Translations under genes and position numbers: made by a program
Part shown: positions 35,401-44,530 of the stretch, piece after piece
Position numbering within the stretch: the first letter of the stretch is position 1
Layout: every line of letters begins with the position of its first letter
The notes under the pieces: model-generated
Database searches by the model: none
Seen by the model: the letters and a program-made list of their open reading frames with translations, nothing else
Told to the model about the DNA's origin: nothing
NCBI GenBank assembly: GCA_033980235.1
Contig: CM067072.1
Coordinates: forward strand, 16,867,047-16,931,046
DNA: 64,000 nt
Direction of reading: 5' to 3'
Source: Diadema setosum
Taxonomy: Eukaryota; Echinodermata; Echinoidea; Diadematoida; Diadematidae

Positions 35401-36603
35401 CAGACATTATTTCATATCAGACATTTCAACATCAAAGTCATTTTTTTTTTGTGCTAATGCCTATTAGAATTATGCACCACTACAACTAGAATACTAGAAT
35501 TCGTAATGCACAATATTCAACAAGACTCAATGTCCAAAACTCACAGCATCATAAGGCTCTTACGGCAAATTACAAACTTTGATTATGTCTAACCTCTCTT
35601 GCTGTAATTAATTTAGTTACATAAAACCAATCCTGTCAAAAACTACCTAGGCTTTGTGATAAAACGCTCTCTCCGCAGATCACACAATATTTTATAATTG
35701 GTTGATCTAAATTACTTTCCCAATAACTCCTAGTGACTGCGTCATCTGAAATGTTCGGTCACAAATGCCTTTATGAACTGCTACTAACGCCGTAAGAACG
35801 ATTGTTAGACCATTTTGTAAGATCTTCTTAAAGAATATCGTTCTTACGAACGTCTTATGAAGATTATGAGTCATTCGTATGAACGCCGTGCGAATATCCG
35901 TTCTTACGGCTTTCTCACGACTGCTGTAAGAGATTTCTGTGAACAACTTACGGCGTTCTTACGATCATCTCAAGAATTTGAGGCTTCCAGAATCATCTCG
36001 CGACCCCACGAAATCTTCAAAAATCCTGCGGAGCTCTTTCACTGTTCTTACGTCGTTCGCACGACCGCCTTACGAAACGGGGGTTTCGTACGATATGTGG
36101 AAAGAAATCTTGGACAACAGAGACCACCGACCAGGCTGCGAACGACGAACGGTTTAAGAAAAGTTTACGAACGCTGTTTTCGTACGACCGTCTTAAGAAG
36201 ATCTTACGAAATGATTTCAAAATCGTTTTTACGGCGTTCGTAACGATTCGTAAAGGCATTTGTGCACGAGCCTTCAGGCTTTCGAGCCAAAACTTACCTT
36301 TGGGTGGATATAGAGTGCACACTTTTTGAGACCAGGTCTCCTTTCCCATGCAGCTCAATTTCACACAATGTTGCACATCTGGAAGATTTGTTGACATCAA
36401 AATGAAGGGCTGTGTTAAAGACCAGGCCATCTCTCTCTGTCAGATAAGAAGGAGTGACAGGGAGAAAGGCGAGTGAAAACTGTCTTTTGGATGTTAACTA
36501 GTTGTGCATAAGACATGGCAATGCTCGTCATACAACAATAAACAAGTGGTCTTGGTCCAATAAAGGAGTCTGCTGGAAAACACTTAAAAGGACAAATCAC
36601 CGA

Positions 36604-36695
<92 letters not shown>

Positions 36696-39600
36696 TGAAT
36701 GACTGCAACATTATTAAAAGAACACGTCAGCGAGGAAAATCGGTTATGAATCTTTATAACAGTTTAGGTGCCGCCATCCCTGTATGGGAGGAATACAACA
36801 GTTTGTGAAGTCACTGCAGGGCAACGACATAAAGAAAATGATAAGAAGAATTGAACATGTTTTCATATTTCCAGCAAAATCAAAGCACTCTTGACCGGCC
36901 TCTTTCTGAAAGTGGAGAAACAATGTTGCCCTTAAAGGGGATGGCTAGTAACTGATCAGTGGGAATCAGTGGGAATGCTGGGGGATGATTGTTCCAATCA
37001 CTGTGAGATTCATTTTAGAGTACATTATATCATATCTATTGTTGTGGTAAAATATTTGCTTCAGAATGGTCTCATATTCAAGTAATGTGCAGTTTAATGT
37101 TTCCAGGCTAGCATGCCTGTACAGTGACAGGGCATTAAACTGTACATTACTTGAATATGAGACCGTTCTGAAGCAAACAATTTTCACACAACAGATATAT
37201 GATGTACTCTTAAATGAATCCACAAAGATTGGAACAATCATCCACCAGCATTCCCACTGATTCGCACTGATCAGTTACTAGCCATCCCCTTTAACATGCA
37301 CCAGTAAAACGTCGAGGGAGAATGTATTTTTCAGTAAAAAAAAAAAAAAAAAAAATGTGGAATTCTCTTCGAATTTTCCTAATATCGTTGCACTGCAGTG
37401 ATGTCACAATCTCTTGGAGTCTTTTTATTCGGTGGGGGCGGCACTGAAAATAAATTTTTTTAAAAAGGAAATAATATTTTTTTAACCTATTGTTCGATTT
37501 TCCTCAAACTTCTATGATGTATGGATGTGGTCTACGAATATTGTTGTATTCATTTAATCTTCATAAGGTGACATTTTTCTTTACGAGACAGAGAGAGGGG
37601 AAGGTAAGACTAATCACAAGAAGTGGAGAGAAAACGGACAATTACATAGCATTTGGAAATAAACAAGGGTAACAGTACCACCCATAATCCAAATCTCGGA
37701 TCGGCTCAATTTCTAAACTTCAGGAATTTGATGTAGCATATTGGTTGGTAAATTGATTTTACAAATCATTAGTGAAATCAGCGAGACTATTTGAAGCGAC
37801 ACATTATAGTCTATCTCAACATCAAATTGTTGTATTCATAATTCGCAGCATTGATAGTATGCGTCATTGTGATTGTAGCTGCCTTAGTTTACTTCAACTG
37901 TGTGTGTGGTATCAAGTCAAGTTCATTATGTGATAATGTACGCACCCTCGGATTTAATGTTTCTCCTGTTGTATGATTCACGTCATAGTGTGGAGTTTCG
38001 CAATTATGATGGTTCCAAGACACATTGAGCAGCAATTCACCATGACAATTTGCTGCAGTTTCAATCTTCAAACTCTGAAATTCTCTTCTTATATCTGAAA
38101 AAAAAAGAAACATAGATGTACATAACGTTTGAAAGAATCGTTTTGTGTTTGTGGTTGATCAAATATGAAATGACAAACAAATGACACCAAATGATAAAGG
38201 ATTTGACATCGGGATTTTAAATGATGGTTTTGGAAAGTACCTGCATACCCTTTTCCCTCCCCCTCCTATTCCCCCTCATCGCCTACCCCCTTCAAATAAA
38301 TAGGTGTTTTTGTGTAGTTTTTGTTTGGTTTTTTTTTTCCACATTGCATCGCTTTAAATACAAATTTGTCACAGAGCAGTGATAATAATGCATTACCAGT
38401 TTTACAAAGTAAAACATCTCTAAAGAAGCACTTCCAACACAACACAAGCAAGGGTTGCAACTTACAGATGGATAATGCTTATAATACTTTCAAAACTACT
38501 TGACTGCTCGTCAAAACTTTGACCACTTCAAACAGGGTTACATGCACTTGAGCTATATTTGCGACCGTGCATCACAAAACGAACAAAAAGTTGCACACAC
38601 TGATTTTGTGTGAGGACTGAAAATAATTATGTGAAATGGGTCAACCCAGCCGATCTTGACTTTGTCATATTTTCTGAAAGAGCTATTCTTCTTCTCCATT
38701 GTGTTATAATTTGGGATCATAAAACGGGCAGGAAAGTGTATTTTTTAGCAGTTTATCCCGAACATTTTTTGGTAGAATAGTGTGATTAGGTGTGTTTTTA
38801 GAATCCCCTTTTCATTTCTTAAAAACCATGTACGCACTCTTCACTTTCCACTCAAATAGTTACTTTTGAAAGGATAATGCTACCCCTTTGAAAGTTGGTA
38901 TTGGGTATGGACAAAATGTGTTAATAGGGCATGCCTAATTTCAGCTTAATCTGATAATCTCTTCATTGTTGTTACTCCAGTGGTTTATATCCGGTTTATT
39001 GTCCCATTCATCGCACAGCCACCACGGCGTGATAAAGATTTAGCGCTTGAATAGACATTGTACTTCAAGAGCCTCTTTTCTCAGTTCGCAATTTTCCTGA
39101 GTGTGTGTTTTCTTTCCAGTATTCAGATAGGTTAGGAGAGTCCATTTGATGTGAGTTATACATCATTTTAAAGCTTAAAGTCTGCTCTTTCAGAATATGC
39201 TCTTAACTAAAATTTCATCTCTGGCGACTTTCTGTTCGTTTTGTGATGCAGGGTCACATTTGATGCAGATATCGACTTTGAAATCGATCAAGTCATCCTT
39301 AACATGTGAAAATAATGCTAACATCTACTCATTTTGATGCCGCAGCAGGACTCGAAATTGCACCAAAAACAACTACAGCTGCTTCAAAGAGCTTCGCTTT
39401 TTTCTTTTTTTCTTTTTTTTTTTTGTTGATAAAAATACACCAGTTATGAAAGTCGACATCTATACATCCGAAACATCTTCAAAGTTGGAAAGTGGCCAAA
39501 AGCGGTCAAAAAGTTTTGAGGAGTAGTCGATTATGTTTGAAAAGTATTTGAAACAGAGTGTATCTAAAGAAGTAAGATATTGTAAACTCTGTAATGCTAA

Positions 39601-40835
39601 ACCATCATCCTATAATATTGATATTTACACCCACATCCGAAGTATCTTATGTGGAAAATAGCCAAAAGTGGTCAAAATTTTTGAGAAGTCCAGTAGTTTT
39701 TTTTTTTTATTTGAAACATTTTAATCTATAGAATGAAACCCTGCTTATGTATCGCAAGAGGCTGTGTAAGATGTAAACTCTGTAATGTTTAACCACCATT
39801 TTATATTGATATCTAAACCCACACCCGAAGTGTCTTAAGTGGAAAGTGGCTAAAAGCGGTCAAAAGTTTTGTGTAGTAGCGGAGTAGTTCAGTATCTGAA
39901 ACAGTTTATATCTATAAGATGAAACCCTGCTTATGTATTGCAAGCAGTTGTGTAAGATATTTCATTCATTTTATTTTATTTCCGACAAATATATGCATTA
40001 CAGCATAACATTTACAACAAAAAATAAAGTACAATGTTACAATTGCATATTCAAGCTAGCTTAATGAAGATCATTTTTTTTTACAATAAGGCAAAACATA
40101 GTTAATTCCTAAAAAATTGATAAAAAATCGGTGGATACTGATAACATTACCAAGAAAATCGCGTCGCGTTCCCGGTAAATTACTGCTGCCTAATGTTTTG
40201 TAATGGAATTGATGTTGTACCATAGCTGTATCCATCTCGCAAGAGTGAAACCCCGTTATCTACATGCAATTCATTACTGATTCTACCCACATTCTACCTA
40301 CTCACAATTGAACGGTTGCTGAGTGCAGAGGGCGTTCCAGGAATAACAGTCGGGTACACCGTAGATGTGTATCATTACTCTTAAAGAGGAACACCGACTT
40401 TTATTTGGTCCCGAGTTTTGTATTTTTTTTTCTAAATGAATTTTATGACCCTGTTTTTAATGGATTTTTTTTTCCTGCAGCACTCCTACCAGTGCTGCAT
40501 GTCTAGAGTGAGGACATGCATCAGCGTTCCCTCTAAATGCGAAAGTCACTTCCACAAGGGTCATTCAAAGCCATAAACTAGAAACGCTGACAGTTTTTTT
40601 GCCTAATGAAATAAACATTTCTAAAGTTCAACCATTTCATCTTCCTTATTTTCGTGAATGGATTTTCTAACGGGTTTCCTTTCTCTGTTATTGTCTTTGC
40701 ATGTGCGAGAGACATTGAAGCAAGGATATAAATCATTACTTTACATTACATACGGGATGGTTTACCTGACGAGCTGTTACCTCCACAGCAGACTGTGTTG
40801 AGGAGGAGGAAAAGACAGGAAAACACAGCACGCAT
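20180..40835 (-). CDS. class I cytokine receptor, gp130/LIFR/OSMR-like (13 exons, 673 aa)
   Basis: Single-pass membrane receptor expected to bind a four-helix cytokine and signal through JAK and STAT. Order of the predicted protein: signal peptide (1-20); half cytokine-receptor module (24-118) ending in WSQKV (108-112); Ig-like domain (120-202; Cys135, Trp150, Cys185); full cytokine-receptor homology module, D1 (202-298, with the CTW of the CxW motif) and D2 (299-410, WSDEQ at 399-403 in place of WSXWS); one fibronectin-III domain (411-541); membrane helix (about 549-573); 100-residue tail with box1-like HIPDPCVP (583-590) and YDEQ (644-647). Vertebrate LIFR and OSMR also have a cytokine-receptor module, then Ig, then another module, but with three fibronectin-III domains; here there is one. 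All 12 introns are GT-AG, and all exon phases join without a stop. About a dozen N-glycosylation sequons lie outside the membrane. The exon chain was built by eye, so a small missed or alternative exon is possible. Confidence 0.85.
20597..20630. repeat. (AAAC)n microsatellite in receptor intron 12
   Basis: Simple tandem repeat of AAAC. Confidence 0.9.
21789..21937 (-). CDS. receptor exon 12: transmembrane helix and box1-like motif
   Basis: Acceptor gtgtattccag|ATGC, donor CCACAG|gtaagt, phase 1 to 0. It encodes the helix VATIACAVVIPLGLLCIVAL, a short basic stop and HIPDPCVP, similar to the proline-rich box1 through which gp130-type receptors hold JAK. Confidence 0.9.
22050..22388. mobile_element. 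339-bp MITE in receptor intron 11
   Basis: The left end TGCTAGAGTCACACAAGAGC and right end ...TGTGTGACTTTAGCA are inverted. The interior repeats ACCCGG, GGGTC and CGATACGG blocks in both orientations, making it strongly self-complementary. Target duplication is ambiguous because the flanks extend the palindrome. Confidence 0.7.
23104..23205 (-). CDS. receptor exon 11: fibronectin-III domain, end
   Basis: Acceptor gctcttttcag|ACTTG, donor CCAACAG|gtgtga, phase 1 to 1. It encodes SYLLYLSAFNSAGSTDP, the classic F-G strand pattern with AxNxAG of a fibronectin-III domain. Confidence 0.88.
23461..23809. mobile_element. ~350-bp foldback MITE in receptor intron 10
   Basis: Nearly the whole element is one long hairpin. 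AAGGGGATGGCTAGTAACTG at the left pairs with the right end CAGTTACTAGCAATTCCC, and ATGGTCTCATATTCAAGTAA pairs across a short loop around TTTCCAGGTTAGCATGCC. A sister copy lies at 36935-37291. Confidence 0.82.
24019..24193 (-). CDS. receptor exon 10: fibronectin-III domain, middle
   Basis: Acceptor tcattttgacag|GTTC, donor ATCAG|gtaaac, phase 0 to 1. It encodes PFQGVKGFNLSINRLTG, then ILHNLTESNPKYLFN, compatible with strands C to E of the same domain. Confidence 0.85.
25660..25775 (-). CDS. receptor exon 9: fibronectin-III domain, first part
   Basis: Acceptor atttttttgaag|GGCC, donor TGGAAG|gtaaga, phase 1 to 0. It encodes a Cys-rich stretch with EDCCCEYHP, then RRSVTISWK, the B-C strand of a fibronectin-III fold. 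Confidence 0.83.
26303..26328. repeat. (TC)n microsatellite in receptor intron 8
   Basis: Simple CT dinucleotide tract. Confidence 0.8.
26514..26685 (-). CDS. receptor exon 8: cytokine-receptor D2, second half with WSDEQ
   Basis: Acceptor cattctgtacag|GAAAG, donor CAAACA|gtaagt, phase 0 to 1. It encodes NVWYCVRIMTKPTV then RLGTWSDEQCIAAPP. The aromatic/Arg strand and WSDEQ occupy the WSXWS position; the second Trp-Ser is not conserved. Confidence 0.87.
27769..27932 (-). CDS. receptor exon 7: cytokine-receptor D2, first half
   Basis: Acceptor tgcattcaaag|CGGAA, donor AAGGAG|gtttgt, phase 1 to 0. It begins with the proline linker EPYPPEQFELDV, then LQISWNYSLPEG and WLQWLVDIYV, a fibronectin-type strand pattern. 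Confidence 0.87.
29784..29956 (-). CDS. receptor exon 6: cytokine-receptor D1, second half
   Basis: Acceptor tttctccatcag|CAAC, donor GGATT|gtgagt, phase 2 to 1. It encodes LQSCESSSGEYRFNLTE and VYYIKILTRNAVGHMSDPTS, closely parallel to the second half of gp130 domain 2. Confidence 0.88.
31165..32485. mobile_element. TTCGTTATTCCGAAGG-family MITE split by a nested element, receptor intron 5
   Basis: The left end GGTTACAGCTCGTTATTCCG and right end ...GAACAGCACCC match the copy at 8659-9078. The flanks AAAAAAAC and CAAAAAAC agree at 7 of 8 positions. Removing the nested 31340-32386 element leaves about 270 bp. Confidence 0.8.
31340..32386. mobile_element. 1047-bp Harbinger-like element nested in the MITE
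   Basis: The ends GGGTGGGATTTCACRGAGCA and its reverse complement continue as inverted repeats for about 65 bp with few mismatches. TAA is duplicated on both sides (31337-31339, 32387-32389), and the host MITE reads continuously when the insert is removed. A TAA-type 3-bp duplication is the signature of PIF/Harbinger transposition. The interior is rich in TTCGCGAA-like words but has no transposase frame. Confidence 0.83.
32702..32944. mobile_element. 243-bp foldback MITE in receptor intron 5
   Basis: The ends CACCCTAAAAACATCCGGGT and ...ACCCGGATGTTTTTAGAGTG are inverted and flanked by TA. The interior consists of GGGTCA/TGACCC blocks, so the element folds into one hairpin with many short sub-hairpins. 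TA flanks suggest a mariner-type enzyme. Confidence 0.78.
33392..33509 (-). CDS. receptor exon 5: cytokine-receptor D1, first half
   Basis: Acceptor catctttgcag|TTCC, donor CAAAG|gtacaa, phase 1 to 2. It encodes SSLECHCNDYTVLICTWTV, the N-terminal Cys and C-x-W motif of class I cytokine receptors, followed by ETNLPTNARC. Confidence 0.88.
34250..34332. repeat. (AC)n microsatellite in receptor intron 4
   Basis: Mostly CA dinucleotides with scattered CG and CT units. Confidence 0.9.
34719..34875. repeat. self-complementary ATTTCGT/ACGAAAT repeat block in receptor intron 4
   Basis: At least six ATTTCGT-type words and several ACGAAAT words alternate, including CATTTCGTCGACGAAATG. It is probably the remains of a MITE; clean ends were not found. 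Confidence 0.5.
34976..35221 (-). CDS. receptor exon 4: Ig-like domain
   Basis: Acceptor atatctcacag|AACTG, donor GGCA|gtaagt, phase 1 to 1. A whole Ig domain in one exon: LKC, then VIWRHNGTEV, then WKDAGSYSCDS give the Cys-Trp-DxGxYxC hallmark. Confidence 0.9.
35760..36264. mobile_element. ~505-bp MITE in receptor intron 3
   Basis: The left end CACAAATGCCTTTATGAAC pairs with the right end GATTCGTAAAGGCATTTGTG. Further in, AACGCCGTAAGAACGAT and AAGATCTTCTTAA match inverted counterparts near 36190-36240. The interior is rich in TTCTTACG/CGTAAGAA words. Confidence 0.72.
36298..36436 (-). CDS. receptor exon 3: second half of N-terminal module, WSQKV
   Basis: Acceptor tatctgacag|AGAGAG, donor CCAAAG|gtaagt, phase 0 to 1. 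It encodes HCVKLSCMGKETWSQKVCTL; the CVKL then TWSQKVC pattern mirrors WYCVRI then TWSDEQC in exon 8, so this is read as a degenerate WSXWS strand. Confidence 0.8.
36602..36691. repeat. (TA)n then (TG)n microsatellite in receptor intron 2
   Basis: About 13 TA units followed by about 30 TG units. Intron 2 spans 37945-36437. Confidence 0.9.
36935..37291. mobile_element. ~357-bp foldback MITE in receptor intron 2
   Basis: Sister of 23461-23809 with the better preserved ends AAGGGGATGGCTAGTAACTG and CAGTTACTAGCCATCCCCTT. The flanks read TTAAA...TTTAA, so a TTAA- or TAA-type target is possible. Short reading frames inside are artefacts of the hairpin. Confidence 0.82.
37946..38094 (-). CDS. receptor exon 2: first half of N-terminal cytokine-receptor-like domain
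   Basis: Acceptor tttttcag|ATATAAG, donor CCGAGG|gtgcgt, phase 1 to 0. It encodes a beta-sandwich-like stretch with LKIETAANCHGELLLNVSWN, the Cys and SW pattern of a fibronectin-III fold, plus sequons NVS and NHT. Confidence 0.8.
39440..39960. repeat. three-copy tandem repeat, ~170-185-bp unit, receptor intron 1
   Basis: Repeated order: ACATCCGAA, then GTGGAAA then AAAAGYGGTCAAAA, then ATGAAACCCTGCTTATGTAT and TAAACTCTGTAATG. The marks fall near 39464, 39631 and 39821. Confidence 0.7.
39965..40040 (-). repeat. candidate retroposon 3' end
   Basis: TTCATTCATTTTATTTTATTTCC resembles the inverted AAATAAA-plus-simple-tail ends at 58405 and 60925. Family not identified. Confidence 0.3.
40766..40835 (-). 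CDS. receptor exon 1: start codon and signal peptide
   Basis: ATG at 40835 opens MRAVFSCLFLLLNTVCCGG, a typical signal peptide with Arg then a leucine-rich core. The donor TCAG|gtaaac gives phase 1. The ATG is about 75 bases downstream of a TATAAA and I saw no earlier in-frame start. Confidence 0.82.
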
Positions 40836-40907
40836 GATGGTGGAAGAAAATAGAAACTGTTCAGGGGCAATGGAGGTATGCCGTTGGCGCCTGACGATTT
40901 TAGTAGG

Positions 40908-40913
40908 TTTATA
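40908..40913 (-). promoter_or_regulatory. TATA box of the receptor gene
   Basis: TATAAA on the minus strand, about 75 bases upstream of the ATG. This predicts a start site near 40880 and a 5' UTR of about 45 bases without an intron. Prediction only. Confidence 0.45.
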
Positions 40914-40999
40914 GGTCTGCTAAGAACAAGAGGAGAGAAAGAAACGTTTCACTGTGACGAAATAAGAAACTTTGAAAACATATTTCGGAGCTCTGTAGA

Positions 41000-41963
41000 T
41001 ACAGAAAAGAAAAGAGATAAAAACACTGTTAATCAGACGGAAATAAGAAGGAGAAGGATGGGGAAAAGGAGAAGAAGAAAAGATTTGCCGCTGTCGATCA
41101 GTAGCAACACAGAAGACGGCGCGTCATGATCCTCATAAAAACCATACAGTTATACAAGCATAAGAGAAAAACAATTGTTACCACTATTCACCAGGTTCAG
41201 TAGGTCACAGTAGTATGGCTCACCTTAGGGAGGCTTTTTTTCTGACAATGAATCTTTTTTTATTATTTTTTAATAAATCTTCGCTTCAGATATGGTTTTG
41301 CACCTGTGCAAATCGTTTCTTCGTTTGAAATTCCCCTGTCCCATACAGCAGAAGTTTGCGTGATCATGGTGACTGATGTGACATGCTCGTGGTGACACAT
41401 TCATTCTGTGAAATCAACGGACCATCCTTAGCCAGCCGTCACATCATTTCGTCTTTTGCGTACTTCATAACATAAATGGGGGGGGGGGGGGGGGCAGGAT
41501 AAATTATAAATAACACCCTAATAAAAACTACCGGTAATAGAGGACTAACTGAAGGGGTTAAATTCCTCTAAAACACCCGCACGTGCAAATACATTTTGAA
41601 AATCTACGTCATCCTTTCTTTGAATTGTAAAGGTGGCGTATACATGTTTCAGCATAGATTCATCAATTACGTGCAAATTTTATTGAAATGATGAAGCCGA
41701 AGTTCTTTTTAAGGACATCGGAGTAGAGCTTAGGAAACAATCCCCTTGCAAATGTTAGGACAGTGATGAAACAGAGTTGGTTTACTTGGATGTGGAATGT
41801 GAATACTCTCGTATAGAAAAGGCTCGTCTCGGATGGCATAATAGGGTAAACTAAAAGAGGGGTGTTTCAGACGATTGGTTTTATTTCCACTGGGCAATTG
41901 CCAGGTTATATTTTTATGTCATCATTTGTCAAATGCTTTACCGGTACAGTTTATTCTTGTTTG

Positions 41964-42000
<37 letters not shown>

Positions 42001-43079
42001 GTTTATTTTGTTTGTTCTTTTTTGTATGTGTTGTTTTTGTTTTATATTACAGTACAGACACCAGCCAGGTTTGTGTGTACCCAACGTAGCTTACTTGATT
42101 GTTTCTCATCTGATAGATTATATACAAGCAGTCTCCCGTGTTTTGTAGTGTATGTGTCATAATTGTGTTTGTGTGTATCGTTTTTTTCTTCAAGGCATAT
42201 GTATTCCTATGTACATGAAGTCCAGATGGAAAGTCAGTTTGAAAGTTCGCCAACTTCCGTACTAAGTGTTTCCTTTTGAACCAGGGATATAGTATCACTT
42301 TCGCTTTTAACTCTGGGGATAGTGATGTGTTTTATGATACAGCCAAACATACTCTTTTGACTCTGATCATCGAAACAAAAATGTAAGTCCCTATGGTGAA
42401 GTTTTATCGAGTAAATTAGAATATCTAGGCACTAGAATTCGAACATAAATTCGATTCAAATGATCCTTTGCAGAGTCCACCATGCGTCTACTTAACAGCA
42501 AACCAGCATAAACACGTATTTATAAAATTATGAATACTAACGATGAAACTTTTCTTTTTCTGTTAGCCAACTTGAACATACAAAGTATTAATAAAAGCTT
42601 GCTCGGTCACTTGTTCATAGGTCCTCAGAAAAACTCTTATATATCATTCACGGCTAACAACATTATAACCTTTTCTTCACTATTACCCTGACCCGAATGT
42701 TTTGACAAGAACAGTCAATAATGAATTATACAATTCTTAAAAAAAAAAAAGACAGAAGTGGACTTACGCATATTGTTTGGTATTGAAAAGTCAAAATATG
42801 TGTTTTTAACTACTCTTTAAATAGACTTCCAGGCACTGGATAATGCGCTCTGTGGTACTTCCCCGGAAGAAATTTCCTTAATCAAACTCTAAGATTTTTT
42901 ATGGTGATACACGTTTTCAGGGACATGCAATACCAATAATACTTGTAAATCTATTTGGGGTAATATAGGTTTGACGAGTAGGTTGAGATATCATCTTCCT
43001 TCGTTTGTATGAATGCCACTTTATCCAGGTTAATTATTACAGTTTTGAAATAATGGAATCCTTGCCCGGGGTAATGCAT
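41000..43079. other. non-coding region upstream of the receptor gene
   Basis: No gene seen. It holds a G-run at about 41478-41494 and a (TG)n tract at 41965-41997. The proximal part is presumably the receptor promoter region. Confidence 0.4.
41327..41336 (-). promoter_or_regulatory. NF-kB-like site upstream of the receptor gene
   Basis: GGGGAATTTC on the minus strand matches the kappa-B consensus, about 450 bases upstream of the predicted start. A single 10-mer match is weak evidence. Confidence 0.2.
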
Positions 43080-44100
43080 GTTTTTACATAATTTTATAAT
43101 AATCTAATCAAGTCTAGAAAGTACGAAATAAAGGAATAATATTATTTCTGAAAGTCATATGTTTTTTCGGTGACCAACTCTCAAATATCTGTTTTTACAT
43201 AATTTTATATTATTACCTATACGAGGGAGTTTTGCGAGGCAATTCCGGTTGATATTTTGCAGGGTTAAAAGGTCAGGAGTTGATATTTTGCAGGGTTAAA
43301 AGGTCAGCAAGCAATATTCGTTCGCCTCTGCCGGGTTCGCGACGTTGCTGCGTGTCGGTTACACACACCGTACACAAAACAAAAACAGTGCAATCTTCCG
43401 GTTTGGGGAGGTGGGAAGAGAGAGAGTGGAATCTCTCTCCCCACCGATCGACCACGAAAAGAAAACATCCAGGACGTCCAGGGTGTCAGTTACACGCACC
43501 GCAGAAGAACGCTGATAAATCAACTCATACAAGGTCGACTACTTACAGCAGCACTAGGCAATGACTAGTCCATTTGTGATCAGTAATTGCACAGTGACCA
43601 TCAGTTTTACAACTCTCAAACTTTTAAAAGAGAAGTGAAAATAAAGTGTAAGAACGTTCAGAAGTTTGAAGTGTGCCTGTTACAACTACATGTATCTTTG
43701 AAGTTGGAGTTGGATGATATACATTGATGAACAATTTTGCAATTATTCAACATGTTGATGGTCTACAGGTAGTCAAATGTGGCTTGATCTGTATCATATA
43801 TAGTGTATAGCCGTATTTACATATTTTCTTAATTTACCTAGGGGGATAGGTAATAATTATGATATTGACTGGCCTTTCTTTCGGGAGGTACCAGATAAAT
43901 ATTGCCCTCACTGAAAACATATTGCCCTCGTCTTCGACTCGGGCAATATGCTTTCAGTTTGGGCAATATTTTCTGGTACCTCCCTCAGGGCCAGTCAATA
44001 TTATATAAATAATCTAATCAAGTCTAGAAAGTACGAAATAAAGGAATATTATTATTTCTGAAAGTCATATGTTTTTTCGGTGACCAACTCTCAAATATCT
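43080..44100. repeat. ~110-bp tandem duplication whose second copy is split by a composite repeat
   Basis: GTTTTTACATAATTTTATA (part A) plus about 92 bp (part B, containing AATCTAATCAAGTCTAGAAA) occur at 43080-43190. A occurs again at 43191-43209, but its B is found only at 44007-44100, nearly identical. The inserted 43210-44006 block therefore entered the second copy of a pre-existing tandem duplication. Confidence 0.75.
43210..44006. mobile_element. composite repeat, copy 1
   Basis: Part one (43210-43865) has ATTATTACCTAT / ATAGGTAATAAT inverted ends. Part two (about 43866-44000) is a hairpin with GATATTGACTGGCC / GGCCAGTCAATATT ends and internal ATATTGCCC/GGGCAATAT blocks. The same two parts recur abutting in the same way at 62767-63392. 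Confidence 0.7.
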
Positions 44101-44219
44101 ACAGGTCTTTTTACTCTCAGGTTTATACGATGCACAATTTCTGTGTACCTACAAAATGCACTGATGCATTTTGTCGCTACCCTATGCGGTTACACAATTT
44201 GATGTGTATTACATGATTT

Positions 44220-44530
44220 GTAAAGAAATATAAGCCTTATGCTTTTCCTGAGGCCGCCATCAAACTCAAGCTTCAGCTTAAGATGACGGTCTCCTGCATT
44301 TTGTATGAATTAACTCGATTAAATAATCAATGAATTCCCAATTGTTTTCGTATGATTATAATCCACCTATACAATATTTCATTATCTGATTATTGGCACA
44401 TTGTGACTGTATTTCTATTCATCTTGTGTTGAATATATTATTATGTTATAGTACTGGAAAATTGTTTGCTTGTATGTTTTATATGCTTTGTAAAAAATGC
44501 AGTCATAAATCAAATCAAATCAAATCAAAA
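44220..44530 (+). repeat. retroposon 3'-end-like repeat with (AATCA)n tail
   Basis: It contains GACGGTCTCCTGCATTTTGT and ends TAAATCAAATCAAATCAAAT, typical of a non-LTR retroposon tail. GACGGTCTCCTGC recurs at 60325 in a similar context, and the tail type recurs inverted at 47636. Confidence 0.5.

Noticed and set aside
40475..40525. Two adjacent short hairpins (GCAGCACT/AGTGCTGC and GCATGTC/GACATGC) as a microRNA
   Set aside because: Stems of 7-8 bp are far too short for a microRNA precursor.
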